Source: a virus
Length of the DNA: 46,794 nucleotides
IMG/VR virus record: IMGVR_UViG_3300033388_000770
Coordinates: 1 to 46,794 of that record
Strand: one strand, 5' to 3'
Position numbers and translations under genes: made by a program. The notes beneath the pieces are model-generated. The model was not told the origin of the DNA and did no database searches. It saw only the letters and a list, made by a program, of their open reading frames with translations. Below, one piece after another: positions 28,701-36,640 of the stretch. Within the stretch, counting starts at the first letter, position 1. Each line of letters begins with the position of its first letter.

Positions 28701-29643
28701 TTTTGATAATAACTCTCTAAAAAAGTCAGGTATATTTCCTGACAGTAGTGGAGGAGAATTCACTATATCACAAGATGTTAGTTTAAAACACTTATACCCA
28801 GAAGCAAAAATAAAAGCTAAAGATATGCTTCTTAATGAAGCAGAGTTTAGAGGAGTGGAGATAACTGATGATCTTCTTAACTCAATAGATGATGCTTTGC
28901 AAATAAAGAAAAACAAAAATGGTAGTAATGTATCTAAAGCTAAAGATGGTGGAAGATGCTGGCCAGGATATAAAACAGTTCCTGGTAAGACACCTTTTAG
29001 TAAGGGTAGTTGTCAGAAAGCTCAAGATGGTTACATGGTACCTTCACGTAAAGGTGTTAGGTTAAACTATGATGAGCAAGGTAATGTAATTGGTGAGTCT
29101 ACTCACATTATGAAGGCTGAACAACTTGAAGATGGCACTTGGGTAGGATTTCCTTCTTTGTTCCAAAATGAAGATGGCAAATGGGTAGATATGTCTGGTG
29201 AAAAAGATTGGATGAATATCTATAATGAAGCATTAAAGAGAGGTGAAGTTATAGAGTTTGGAAAAGACAAAGAAGCTGCTATCAAGTTTGGAGAAGGCTC
29301 ATGGAAGTCACCTAAAATGAAAGATGGTGGATGGCTAGATAAGTTTCAAGAAGGTGGTGTGATAGAAGATGATAGAGGACAATGGGCTTATCCAGGAGAG
29401 GTAACTAAAATCAATTCCAACAATATAACAATGAAGGGTGTCAATTACCCTGTACTTGGAATATCTGACACTGGTGATACAAAGATGATGCAACCAGGTG
29501 TTGAGAATTACACATACGATGGTAGCTCTGTTACAGAGTTTCCTATGGCCAAAGATGGAAAATCTTTGGTAGAGTTAAACCAATTAACTAACTTTACGAA
29601 CTATAACACCCCACAACCAGGCGGCTGGTTAGACAAATACTAA
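25786..29643 (+). CDS. Modular cargo/ejection protein with ADP-ribosyltransferase-like domain
   Basis: 1285 residues; its ATG overlaps the previous stop by one base. Short linear tags divide it into cassettes: KAQEGTIQLDEVVVTAPG (about 79-95), KAQWG (about 537), KAQVG (about 785), KAKDGG and KAQDG (about 1050 and 1078), plus GGWLDKF/Y at 47, 1181 and the very C-terminus. Residues about 343-450 resemble an ADP-ribosyltransferase fold: YYRGIG with R348, LYVTPRLSVADRYGRGVVAE, and IPIEE with E437/E438. Other cassettes are unrecognised. 'GGWLDKY' endings are, from memory, characteristic of crAss-like virion cargo proteins. It is likely packaged and ejected; the enzyme activity is a hypothesis. Confidence 0.65.
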   Translation: MAKGLTASKAKKILEDGTVRGKALTEKQKKFFGAVAGGATPLKKLNGGWLDKFAMGGSLPGASGMMYARTSGTSPEEPKKAQEGTIQLDEVVVTAPGRKKDTAFRDSDKDGNVVSRFLNVGRGKKREELFKDMPEYLQINDNGDYVLSLDQQQELENLGITDLDSYNDYFGTNYSRDNALNEFNYLNYYKPQYDDMISSIHGATNQAAKNIMTAASFIPIVRGASMASKAPQAYRYLANSPVGRAASKYIGKPFSKSLNYKPFGGPVSIGNAIDASSAAYAAYATPEAYRQYQENPNFDTGSDLALTAVDLVPFSEIFTGGKNIRKLYNKGKNLLTNDLKPNPNMYYRGIGQSGLDDITESGLLRAKPADKIPFNGMGTKFDFAKRFNNLYVTPRLSVADRYGRGVVAEIPKDVANFSKRYKNSDWSMMTDNQIPIEEVNLYKKNFFGNYKPVNIPQPPLSSMPFSKPNIYPTSSPLPKSMEPYLSRRVYPFNKEQEIFESFLPIEAQLKNIDLKSIRYDADGNIIPNMEYGGEIDKAQWGKLLKLAKKYGSKAVDYLKGLRSEGQMVTNAANTTGNVKYLDELSYEAKKDIRDLNYKVQSKTDKETRKLGKPHVAQEEYGEGWKYSDEVDFNNPEEVAAHRKRWIDSQKKGNFLYQNRSFPLFDETSDIFTDLTRYDLNSFVGNSIDRPFATRLGNRYTSALGEGTSYTIGGTLNPRPQDFLTQDVSIRSGEFDKAWKYDEPLKEKMDGEISRFFNSLYEPKTSKIDFGDLLKNKNRSGGDIPKAQVGLLNKLYKMYKGVKGSSNVVEPMLKSGITARRLSGDQLYNTHRYSAKQLDQLLKESREFLKNTPSEGYENSTKFKAEALRRIENLEQGVKKDLALQEIAKRSRRTVGDDTGTWMAKSYVDAPSSDQLGHVTTSNNLWDMVFKSDGKMIPYSKSETLYFNRGGEGQLARIRMMAPENQGGGINLIFDNNSLKKSGIFPDSSGGEFTISQDVSLKHLYPEAKIKAKDMLLNEAEFRGVEITDDLLNSIDDALQIKKNKNGSNVSKAKDGGRCWPGYKTVPGKTPFSKGSCQKAQDGYMVPSRKGVRLNYDEQGNVIGESTHIMKAEQLEDGTWVGFPSLFQNEDGKWVDMSGEKDWMNIYNEALKRGEVIEFGKDKEAAIKFGEGSWKSPKMKDGGWLDKFQEGGVIEDDRGQWAYPGEVTKINSNNITMKGVNYPVLGISDTGDTKMMQPGVENYTYDGSSVTEFPMAKDGKSLVELNQLTNFTNYNTPQPGGWLDKY

Positions 29644-29647
29644 TAAT

Positions 29648-32600
29648 ATGAAAGCTGAATTTTTAAAGATAGCAGGCGTTAAGTCTGAAGCAGAGTTTTA
29701 CAAGAAGTTTCCTTCTGAGGATGCCTTTATGAAAAAGCATGGAAAAGCTGTAAGAAAACTTATGGCTAAGAAGGCTAATATAGGAGCTATGATTCCAAAT
29801 ATGGAAACACCTAAAGGCAATCGCCCACCCACTCGTATAGATGAGGCTTTCTTATTTGATACAGTAGCAAAGCAAATGGGTCAAAAGAGTTATGATGAGA
29901 CACTGGAAGATATGAAAACTCAAGCTCAAATTGCTGCAGGACAACAACAACAGTCTGGTAGTTCTGGTGGTGGATTGATGAGTGTGTTAGGTAGTGTTCT
30001 TGGTGAAGGTGGAATAGAAGGTCTAATATCTGGTGGTGGTATAGGTGGTGGCCAAGGTGGTGGTGGAATGAACGGTGGTGAAATGGCTGATATGATGTCT
30101 TCATTTTCTATGAAAAAAGGTGGTAAAGTTAAGAAGTTTGAACCTCACATGATGTATAATCCTAAAACTGGCAAGGGGTATAAAGCCAATAAGTTAAAGG
30201 ATCATTTAAGAATGGATAAGTTAGGATACACGCACGAACCTCCAAAAGCTTTTATGGGAGGTGATTTTGGTGGTGGTGTACCAGATGCAGGTGGTAGTAG
30301 TGGAGGTTCTGGATTCAGCAACTTTATGAGTAAGGCTGGTGACATATACAATTCTAAAGCGGTGCAGGACTTTGGTATTCCTATTGTTAGTGATATAATA
30401 TCTATTAAGGATCAACTCAAAGCACAAAAAGAAACATTAGCTAGAGCTAAACAAAATAGAATGTTGAGTGAGCTTACACTTGATGCAGCCAAATCAGAAC
30501 CTGAAAAAATAGAACGTGAATATGTACGACCTGAAGATGTTCAGAATACAGGAGAAGAGTTCTTCCCTATTTATGGTGTAGGAACTAATGTTCTCAAAAA
30601 TGGTGGAATGTTTAGTGATCCTGGATATGTACCTCTTGTTAACCCTAACCAGCAAAAATCATTTAAACAAGGTGGTGTACTGGGAAGTAATTCTTATTTA
30701 GTACCTAAAGCACAAGGTGGATTTGATGTGAGTAATATTTCTTATGGAGGAGGTCAAACTGGTGGTGCAGGTAAGCAGTTTGGTCAAATGATTGGATTAT
30801 ACGAAGGGACTGATGCTGGATCTAATATTGGTGGCACAATAGGTGGAACTATTGGTTCTGCATTTGGTCCTATAGGATCTGCTGTAGGTAGTTTTATTGG
30901 AACTGGTATTGGTGACTTATTAGACAGAGATGATAGACGAACTAGAATAGAAAATGAAAGAGCTGAACGAGCTCAAAAAGAACTTTCTTACACAGCTATC
31001 GCTCCAGCAGTACAAGCAGGATATGCATCTCATATGAAGCAGGGTGGAAGTATACCTAGTAATCCATCTATGTTAGACACGATGGCTATGGGTGGTGATG
31101 TAAAAACTACATGGGGTGGAAAGGTTGAAACAGTATCTTACAACCCATACGCAGGTGGTGAGAGTATTGAGTTCAAAGGAAACTCACACAACTACCTAGA
31201 TCCTAAAACAGGACAAACAGGTATTGGTGTTGCATATGGAAAAGACTCTGTTGCTAATAATGAAGCTGTAGTAGAGGTAGAGAATGAACCAGCACAGCAA
31301 TTAAAAGATGGTGGAGGTACTGAGAACTTAGTTGTATATGGTGATCTTAAAATACCAGAAGAGTATGTAGCAGAGATTAGTGATGATAGAGCTAAAGGTA
31401 AGAAGTTTAAAAACTATGTTAGCGATGTTCTAAACAAGGATGAAGCTAAGATTAATAAGAAAATGGAGAAGGCTGCTGATCTTGGATTGGAATCAGACAA
31501 CACTGTATTTGGTCAATTAGAAAGATCTACAGCTGATGCTATACTTAAAGGATCCGATATGAAATTAAAAAATATTGCTGAGAAGAAAAACATCTTAGCT
31601 GATCTACAAAGTGCATTGAATGAAACGTTTGATGAGCTTGAAATAAAAGGTAATGAGTTTATTAGCAAGAATAAAATTGTTGAAGATCCAGAAAGAGCTA
31701 TGAACAACATGGCTAAGTCTGGTATTGAAATCAAACCTGAGAACAGAGGTAAGTTCACAGAATGGGCTAAAGAACGTGGTATGTCTGTAGCTGAAGCTGC
31801 TAATAAGGTGATGGCTAATACAGATGAATATAGTGAAGGCGTTGTTAAGATGGCTAACTTTGCTAAGAATGCACGTAAGTTCAAGAAAGGTCAAGATGGT
31901 TTAGAGACTAAAGAATTAGGTGGCAAGGATAAAATACCAAAGACTGACAAGAGTCCAGAGGATTTAATAAAAGACGGATATAAACAAGATCCAGATAATC
32001 CAAATATTTATATAAAAACAGATGGTGAGAAAGTAGACGCTGTTGAACTATCTATTAAAGCTCTAGAAAAAGTTCCTGAAGGACAAGGTAGAGATGAAGA
32101 TACTGGACTGTTTGGAAGTGTTACAATGGAACAATTTGAAGAAGCTAAAAAAGCTAATCCTTGGTTTGATTGGGAAAACTTTGATCCTAAAAATGAAGCT
32201 GATGTAAGACGTTATCAAACTGAGTTTAACAAGAGAGCTGAAGAAGCTGGTGATGACACAAGAATACAAGTAGATGGTGACTTTGGAGAACAAACATCTA
32301 GTGCTAGATTTACTCCAGCAGTGGAAGGTTCAGATCCTGTAGAGGAAAAAGTTCAAGTAGAAACTACTACAGAAACAACTACAGTTGCTCAAAATCGAAT
32401 TCCTTTTCCAGTTCTTCCTCCAGTAGTAGATACTGAGGCACTTGACCCTAATCAACTACTTGGAGAATATGCTGCACTATCTTCTAATACATTAGCTCCT
32501 GTCTATGCTCAGACATATCAACCTAATCTAAGGGTTCCTTATGATATCTCTTTGCAGGATATGAAGAATGATGTAATTTCACAGAGTAGAGCTTTACAAA

Positions 32601-33301
32601 GAAATGCTACACTGCAAGGTAATCCTGCTGCTCTTGCTCTTGCACAAGCTCCTACATATCAAGCGTTAAATCAAATTAATGCTGAAGAGTTTAGACAGAA
32701 TCAAGCATTTAAAAATGAAGTATATGCACAAAACTTAGATACTCTTAATAGAGCACGTTTAACTAACTTAGGTATATATGATCAACAACAAGATAGACAA
32801 GCAGAAGCTGTAGCTAAAACAAAAGCTACTACACTTGCTGCTCTTAATTCTATTTCTAGTAAGTATCAACAAAAACAATTAGAGGGTAGGTTAAAACAAG
32901 TGTTTGCAAATCTTTATCCAACTTTTGCTTACGATGATAATTATAGAGCTAGAGTTCAGCAAGCTGCTAGATTTAGTCTTCCAGGTGGAACTGTGTCTGG
33001 TATACCAGGACTTGCAACACCAGGATTTAATCCAGCTATACAATCAATACCAGGAGTAATTGGAGGAATTCAAGGATTGATTAATCAGCAAAAAGAATAT
33101 CGAGATAAACAAATGGAGGAACAAGGACTCAATCCTGATATCAACTATAATAAGATAGACAGAACTTTGAATAGAAGAAACACAGATGATATCTATGACT
33201 ATGTTCCTATAGAACAAGAAGGAGCATTTGCTAAGAAAGGAAAGAGAGTTAAAAAGAATCATAAGAATAGTAATATCCTAAAAAAGCTAAGAGGTTTATA
33301 A
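29648..33301 (+). CDS. Cargo/ejection protein with glycine zipper and peptidoglycan-binding-like domain
   Basis: 1217 residues. The N-terminal 150 are helical, then Gly-rich with a KKGGKVKKFEPHMMYNPKTG element. A glycine-zipper stretch, GGTIGGTIGSAFGPIGSAVG followed by SFIGTGIGDLL (about 394-428), could insert into a membrane. A KAQGG tag is at about 354. Residues about 850-890 (DVRRYQTEFN ... VDGDFGEQTSSARF) resemble PG_binding_1 peptidoglycan-binding domains. The C-terminal 250 residues are helical (RALQRNATLQGNPAALALAQ) and end in a basic tail (KKGKRVKKNHKN). The layout suits a protein ejected with the genome that helps cross the cell wall and inner membrane. It is followed by a promoter. 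Confidence 0.68.
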   Translation: MKAEFLKIAGVKSEAEFYKKFPSEDAFMKKHGKAVRKLMAKKANIGAMIPNMETPKGNRPPTRIDEAFLFDTVAKQMGQKSYDETLEDMKTQAQIAAGQQQQSGSSGGGLMSVLGSVLGEGGIEGLISGGGIGGGQGGGGMNGGEMADMMSSFSMKKGGKVKKFEPHMMYNPKTGKGYKANKLKDHLRMDKLGYTHEPPKAFMGGDFGGGVPDAGGSSGGSGFSNFMSKAGDIYNSKAVQDFGIPIVSDIISIKDQLKAQKETLARAKQNRMLSELTLDAAKSEPEKIEREYVRPEDVQNTGEEFFPIYGVGTNVLKNGGMFSDPGYVPLVNPNQQKSFKQGGVLGSNSYLVPKAQGGFDVSNISYGGGQTGGAGKQFGQMIGLYEGTDAGSNIGGTIGGTIGSAFGPIGSAVGSFIGTGIGDLLDRDDRRTRIENERAERAQKELSYTAIAPAVQAGYASHMKQGGSIPSNPSMLDTMAMGGDVKTTWGGKVETVSYNPYAGGESIEFKGNSHNYLDPKTGQTGIGVAYGKDSVANNEAVVEVENEPAQQLKDGGGTENLVVYGDLKIPEEYVAEISDDRAKGKKFKNYVSDVLNKDEAKINKKMEKAADLGLESDNTVFGQLERSTADAILKGSDMKLKNIAEKKNILADLQSALNETFDELEIKGNEFISKNKIVEDPERAMNNMAKSGIEIKPENRGKFTEWAKERGMSVAEAANKVMANTDEYSEGVVKMANFAKNARKFKKGQDGLETKELGGKDKIPKTDKSPEDLIKDGYKQDPDNPNIYIKTDGEKVDAVELSIKALEKVPEGQGRDEDTGLFGSVTMEQFEEAKKANPWFDWENFDPKNEADVRRYQTEFNKRAEEAGDDTRIQVDGDFGEQTSSARFTPAVEGSDPVEEKVQVETTTETTTVAQNRIPFPVLPPVVDTEALDPNQLLGEYAALSSNTLAPVYAQTYQPNLRVPYDISLQDMKNDVISQSRALQRNATLQGNPAALALAQAPTYQALNQINAEEFRQNQAFKNEVYAQNLDTLNRARLTNLGIYDQQQDRQAEAVAKTKATTLAALNSISSKYQQKQLEGRLKQVFANLYPTFAYDDNYRARVQQAARFSLPGGTVSGIPGLATPGFNPAIQSIPGVIGGIQGLINQQKEYRDKQMEEQGLNPDINYNKIDRTLNRRNTDDIYDYVPIEQEGAFAKKGKRVKKNHKNSNILKKLRGL

Positions 33302-33302
33302 T

Positions 33303-33374
33303 TAAATTGATTATAAAAGATTACCAAAACCTGTTAGTCTTACTTGGATAATAAAATTAATCACATTACATTTG
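33303..33374 (+). promoter_or_regulatory. Bacteroidetes-type promoter with 15-bp upstream box (copy 2)
   Basis: The exact box TAAATTGATTATAAA (33303-33317) is followed by TTG at 33344-33346 and a perfect -7 element, TACATTTG, at 33367-33374. The distance from box to -7 element equals that of copy 1 (49 bases between them). The ATG at 33382 is only seven bases past the -7 element, so the transcript would be leaderless or nearly so. Confidence 0.72.
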
Positions 33375-33381
33375 TTAAATT

Positions 33382-36030
33382 ATGGCATCGTATAAAGATA
33401 TAATCCCTACGTTCAACCCTTATATACAACAAGAGCCTGTAGAGGCAATGATGAAAGTTGGTGTATATAAGCAGCAGCGCTATGATGAAGGGGTAAAAAA
33501 AATACAGGAGAGCATAGATAATATTGCTGGTCTTGATGTTGTTAGAGAAGTTGATAAACAATACTTGGAATCAAAACTCAATCAATTAGGTGGACAGTTA
33601 TCATCTGTGGCAGGTGGAGATTTTTCTAATTTCCAACTGGTTAATTCTGTAAATGGAATGACTAATCAGATAGCCAAAGACCCCAATGTTATAAATGCAG
33701 TATCATCAGCTGCTAGATATAGAAAAGCTCTAGAAGACAAACAAAAGATTATACAGGAAGGAAAAGGTTCTGCCTCAAACGATTGGCTATTTAATAACCA
33801 AGCTAATGAATGGTTAAATAGTAATGATATCAATGCACAGTATAACGGTATGTACCGTCCATATAAAGACTATAATAAATCTGCTAGAGATATTGTAAAA
33901 GCATTAGGTAAAAAGACTACAGGATATGATGTTGCCTTTAATGAAAAAGGTCAACTGGTAGATGCTATTACAAGAGTTAGGGTTGAAGGAGTAAGTAAAG
34001 AAAGAATACAAGCAGCTCTAAAACAGGGACTGTCTCCAGATGACTACCAACAATTACAAATTGATGGTCAATATAAATATTCTAATACCAACCCTAGTCA
34101 ATATGTAAGTGATGTAAACTCAAGCTATCAATCTACATTTGAAAACTATTCTGAAGAAAGGGATAGACTTGTTGCTCTTAAAAATGCTGCATCAAGTGCT
34201 ACTGAAAAACAAAATCTTCAACAACAAATAGATCAAGTAGATGAAGCTATTGAATCTGTAAAGTCTGAATACAATAGTATATCTAGTGGATTTGAAAGTG
34301 GAAATGTTGAAGGATCACAAGCGCAATTATATACAATGAATTGGCTTGAGGATACATCCAATGCTTATGCTACTGAGAGTGTTATTAAGTCATATCAAAC
34401 TAACCCTATGGCTCAAATGCAACTGAGAAGAGATCAGATGCGCCAGGATGCAGAAATTGCAAGTGCTAGACTAGCTGAAACTCAAAGGTATAATAACGAA
34501 AGACTAAAAATAGAAAACCAAAAGCTAAACCTAATGAAGGACCCTTATGGTCCAGTTGAGATACCTAAAAGTAAAGAAGCTACTAATGTTGAGGTTATTG
34601 CTACAATGGAAAGCAATAGAGATAAGACAGAGAACACCGCAACTGCATTAGAAAACAATTATAAAAATAAATATAAGTTATCTGATGAAGCTTTTCAACA
34701 AGAATTAATTGCATATGCAACTAATCCAAACGCAGTGTCTTGGGATAGAAGAGAAACACTAGATAGATATATTCTACAGCAGAAACAACTAGCTGTTCAA
34801 AATGATATAATAACAAGAGCTACAACTGAAGCTAATCAATTAGCAGAAGATAAGTTCTTAGCACAAATCCCTGAGCAATATAGAAATGATAAAATAAATG
34901 GATTTAACTATGCTCAGGCAGCTGCATTGTTTAATAGATTTGATAAAGAATATTATACTCCTACTACCTTTAGACCAGGAAAAGATGCTTTAGGATTTGC
35001 TGACCCTGTAGCAACTCGTGAATCCTTTAATGAGGATAGAGCAGAGCAAGACTATGCGAACAACAGATTAACTGATGAAGAATATGGATTGTATCAACTG
35101 TGGGCAGGAAGTAAGGGTAGCAGTCTTTACAGAGGAAACGTTGGTGCTAGCATGAAAGATGTAATTGGCACAATAGAAGATATATCTAATAAATCTATTA
35201 ATAGAATTGAAGAGCAGAGATTAGATTATATTAAAGACTATTACCAACAGAATTATCAAATTGGTGGACCACGAGCATACAGAGTTCCTCTTGGAGATGC
35301 AAAACAAAAAGATGCATTTAGACCTGTTCTTAATTCATTAGCTGAAGTGGCTAATAGATCTAACGGTTTGCCAGGATTTGAAGGTGATGCAGAAACTATT
35401 AGAGATATTGCTTCTGACTTACAAGGTGCTGTAGTTATTACAGACTCTCAAGGAGAGTATATAATTAACGCTACCAACTCTAAAGGATCAAGTATTAATA
35501 TACCCCTAACTCAAGAAATGTACGACAATGTATTTAGAGGTAGATTTGAACCTTCTCCTGCTGTATCAGCATTTAATCAAATGTACCTTCCAAAAATGTT
35601 GTCTACACCATCTCCTTTGTTTGAAGCTCCAGATGCACAAGGTAATATTATATATCAAAAGTCTCCAACAGCCTATTATTCAACATCTATAGATGGAGAA
35701 TATAATACTACACTAGATAATTCATACTTAAGTGGTGCTACTGACTTTCCAAATGTACAATACTATGGAGTTAGTGGAAACATTGTAAGTGATGCAAAAC
35801 CTACAGACTCTGATTCATTTAAGGTTCAACTTAATGTGTATGATCCAGTGAAGCAAAAAGTTGTATTAGAAAACTATTTACTTCCTGCTAGAATAGATAA
35901 AGCCTCTCTTGTACCAACATTACAACAATTGACAGATGAGGTGTTATGGCAGTTAATCAATAACACTGAAAAAGATATACCTACTTCTGAAATAAAAATG
36001 TTACAAGAAGCATCGCAAAAAATGCAATAA
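33382..36030 (+). CDS. crAss-like virion ejection (cargo) protein
   Basis: 882 residues, largely alpha-helical and hydrophilic. The start (MASYKDIIPTFNPYIQQEPV, then EAMMKVGVYKQQRYDEGVKK) and IDNIAGLDVVREVDKQYL match, from memory, a conserved crAss-like late protein next to the vRNAP genes. The middle contains long predicted coiled coils (SATEKQNLQQQIDQVDEAIE; LRRDQMRQDAEIASARLAET). The last 250 residues are more beta-like. No enzymatic motif is evident. It starts just after a promoter and ends one base before the giant gene. It is likely packaged inside the head and ejected. Confidence 0.7.
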   Translation: MASYKDIIPTFNPYIQQEPVEAMMKVGVYKQQRYDEGVKKIQESIDNIAGLDVVREVDKQYLESKLNQLGGQLSSVAGGDFSNFQLVNSVNGMTNQIAKDPNVINAVSSAARYRKALEDKQKIIQEGKGSASNDWLFNNQANEWLNSNDINAQYNGMYRPYKDYNKSARDIVKALGKKTTGYDVAFNEKGQLVDAITRVRVEGVSKERIQAALKQGLSPDDYQQLQIDGQYKYSNTNPSQYVSDVNSSYQSTFENYSEERDRLVALKNAASSATEKQNLQQQIDQVDEAIESVKSEYNSISSGFESGNVEGSQAQLYTMNWLEDTSNAYATESVIKSYQTNPMAQMQLRRDQMRQDAEIASARLAETQRYNNERLKIENQKLNLMKDPYGPVEIPKSKEATNVEVIATMESNRDKTENTATALENNYKNKYKLSDEAFQQELIAYATNPNAVSWDRRETLDRYILQQKQLAVQNDIITRATTEANQLAEDKFLAQIPEQYRNDKINGFNYAQAAALFNRFDKEYYTPTTFRPGKDALGFADPVATRESFNEDRAEQDYANNRLTDEEYGLYQLWAGSKGSSLYRGNVGASMKDVIGTIEDISNKSINRIEEQRLDYIKDYYQQNYQIGGPRAYRVPLGDAKQKDAFRPVLNSLAEVANRSNGLPGFEGDAETIRDIASDLQGAVVITDSQGEYIINATNSKGSSINIPLTQEMYDNVFRGRFEPSPAVSAFNQMYLPKMLSTPSPLFEAPDAQGNIIYQKSPTAYYSTSIDGEYNTTLDNSYLSGATDFPNVQYYGVSGNIVSDAKPTDSDSFKVQLNVYDPVKQKVVLENYLLPARIDKASLVPTLQQLTDEVLWQLINNTEKDIPTSEIKMLQEASQKMQ

Positions 36031-36031
36031 T

Positions 36032-36640
36032 ATGGCAAAAGATAATTTACCAAAAGCACAACGTGGGAAAACGGTAATACCTCCTCCAACACAACTATCC
36101 ACTCCTAGTCCATTGTTAAGTGAACAACTTATGCAACAAAGATTTGGAGGATATAGAACTGGTGGTGTTGATGGTTCTCCTCTTCCAAGTGTACCTTATG
36201 TAAATCCATACGCAGGGGTGCAATCTCCTGATGCTCAAAACACGTCTGCTCTTTCTAACTTTCTAAAGTTTGCAAACACTAAACGTGATGATAGTGGTGG
36301 TGGTAAGATTAGAACTCTTGATGAGTATGCTGGTAATGAAAAAGGTAGATATGATTACTTTATGCCAGGTGACTTTGATAATGAGGATGCTGCTGCACAA
36401 GGTCAAAGTTTTGGTGCTAAAATGGTAAATGGTGTTTCTAAAGGGTTATTGCTTACAGGTACAACATTTCTACAATCAACTGCAGGACTTGTTAATGGAA
36501 CTTACCAAGCAATTGCAGATGGTAAGTTTTCTTCATTCTATGATAATGAGTTCAACAGAACATTAGATGAGATAAATAAATATGCAGAGGATGCACTACC
36601 AAACTATTACACTGCTGAAGAAAGAGATGCTAGAATTTAG
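36032..36640 (+). CDS. Giant vRNAP polypeptide, N-terminal fragment (frameshifted)
   Basis: 202 residues, starting MAKDNLPKAQRGKTVIPPPT, a KAQxG tag also found in the cargo proteins. The fragment continues through STAGLVNGTYQAIADGKFSS and DALPNYYTAEERD, then stops at TAG 36638-36640. The same polypeptide evidently resumes in the next frame as NLGFAAGAALSGG without any start codon, so this is a broken gene rather than a short one. One missing base at about 36634-36636 would restore the frame, although a larger deletion is also possible. Confidence 0.7.
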   Translation: MAKDNLPKAQRGKTVIPPPTQLSTPSPLLSEQLMQQRFGGYRTGGVDGSPLPSVPYVNPYAGVQSPDAQNTSALSNFLKFANTKRDDSGGGKIRTLDEYAGNEKGRYDYFMPGDFDNEDAAAQGQSFGAKMVNGVSKGLLLTGTTFLQSTAGLVNGTYQAIADGKFSSFYDNEFNRTLDEINKYAEDALPNYYTAEERDARI

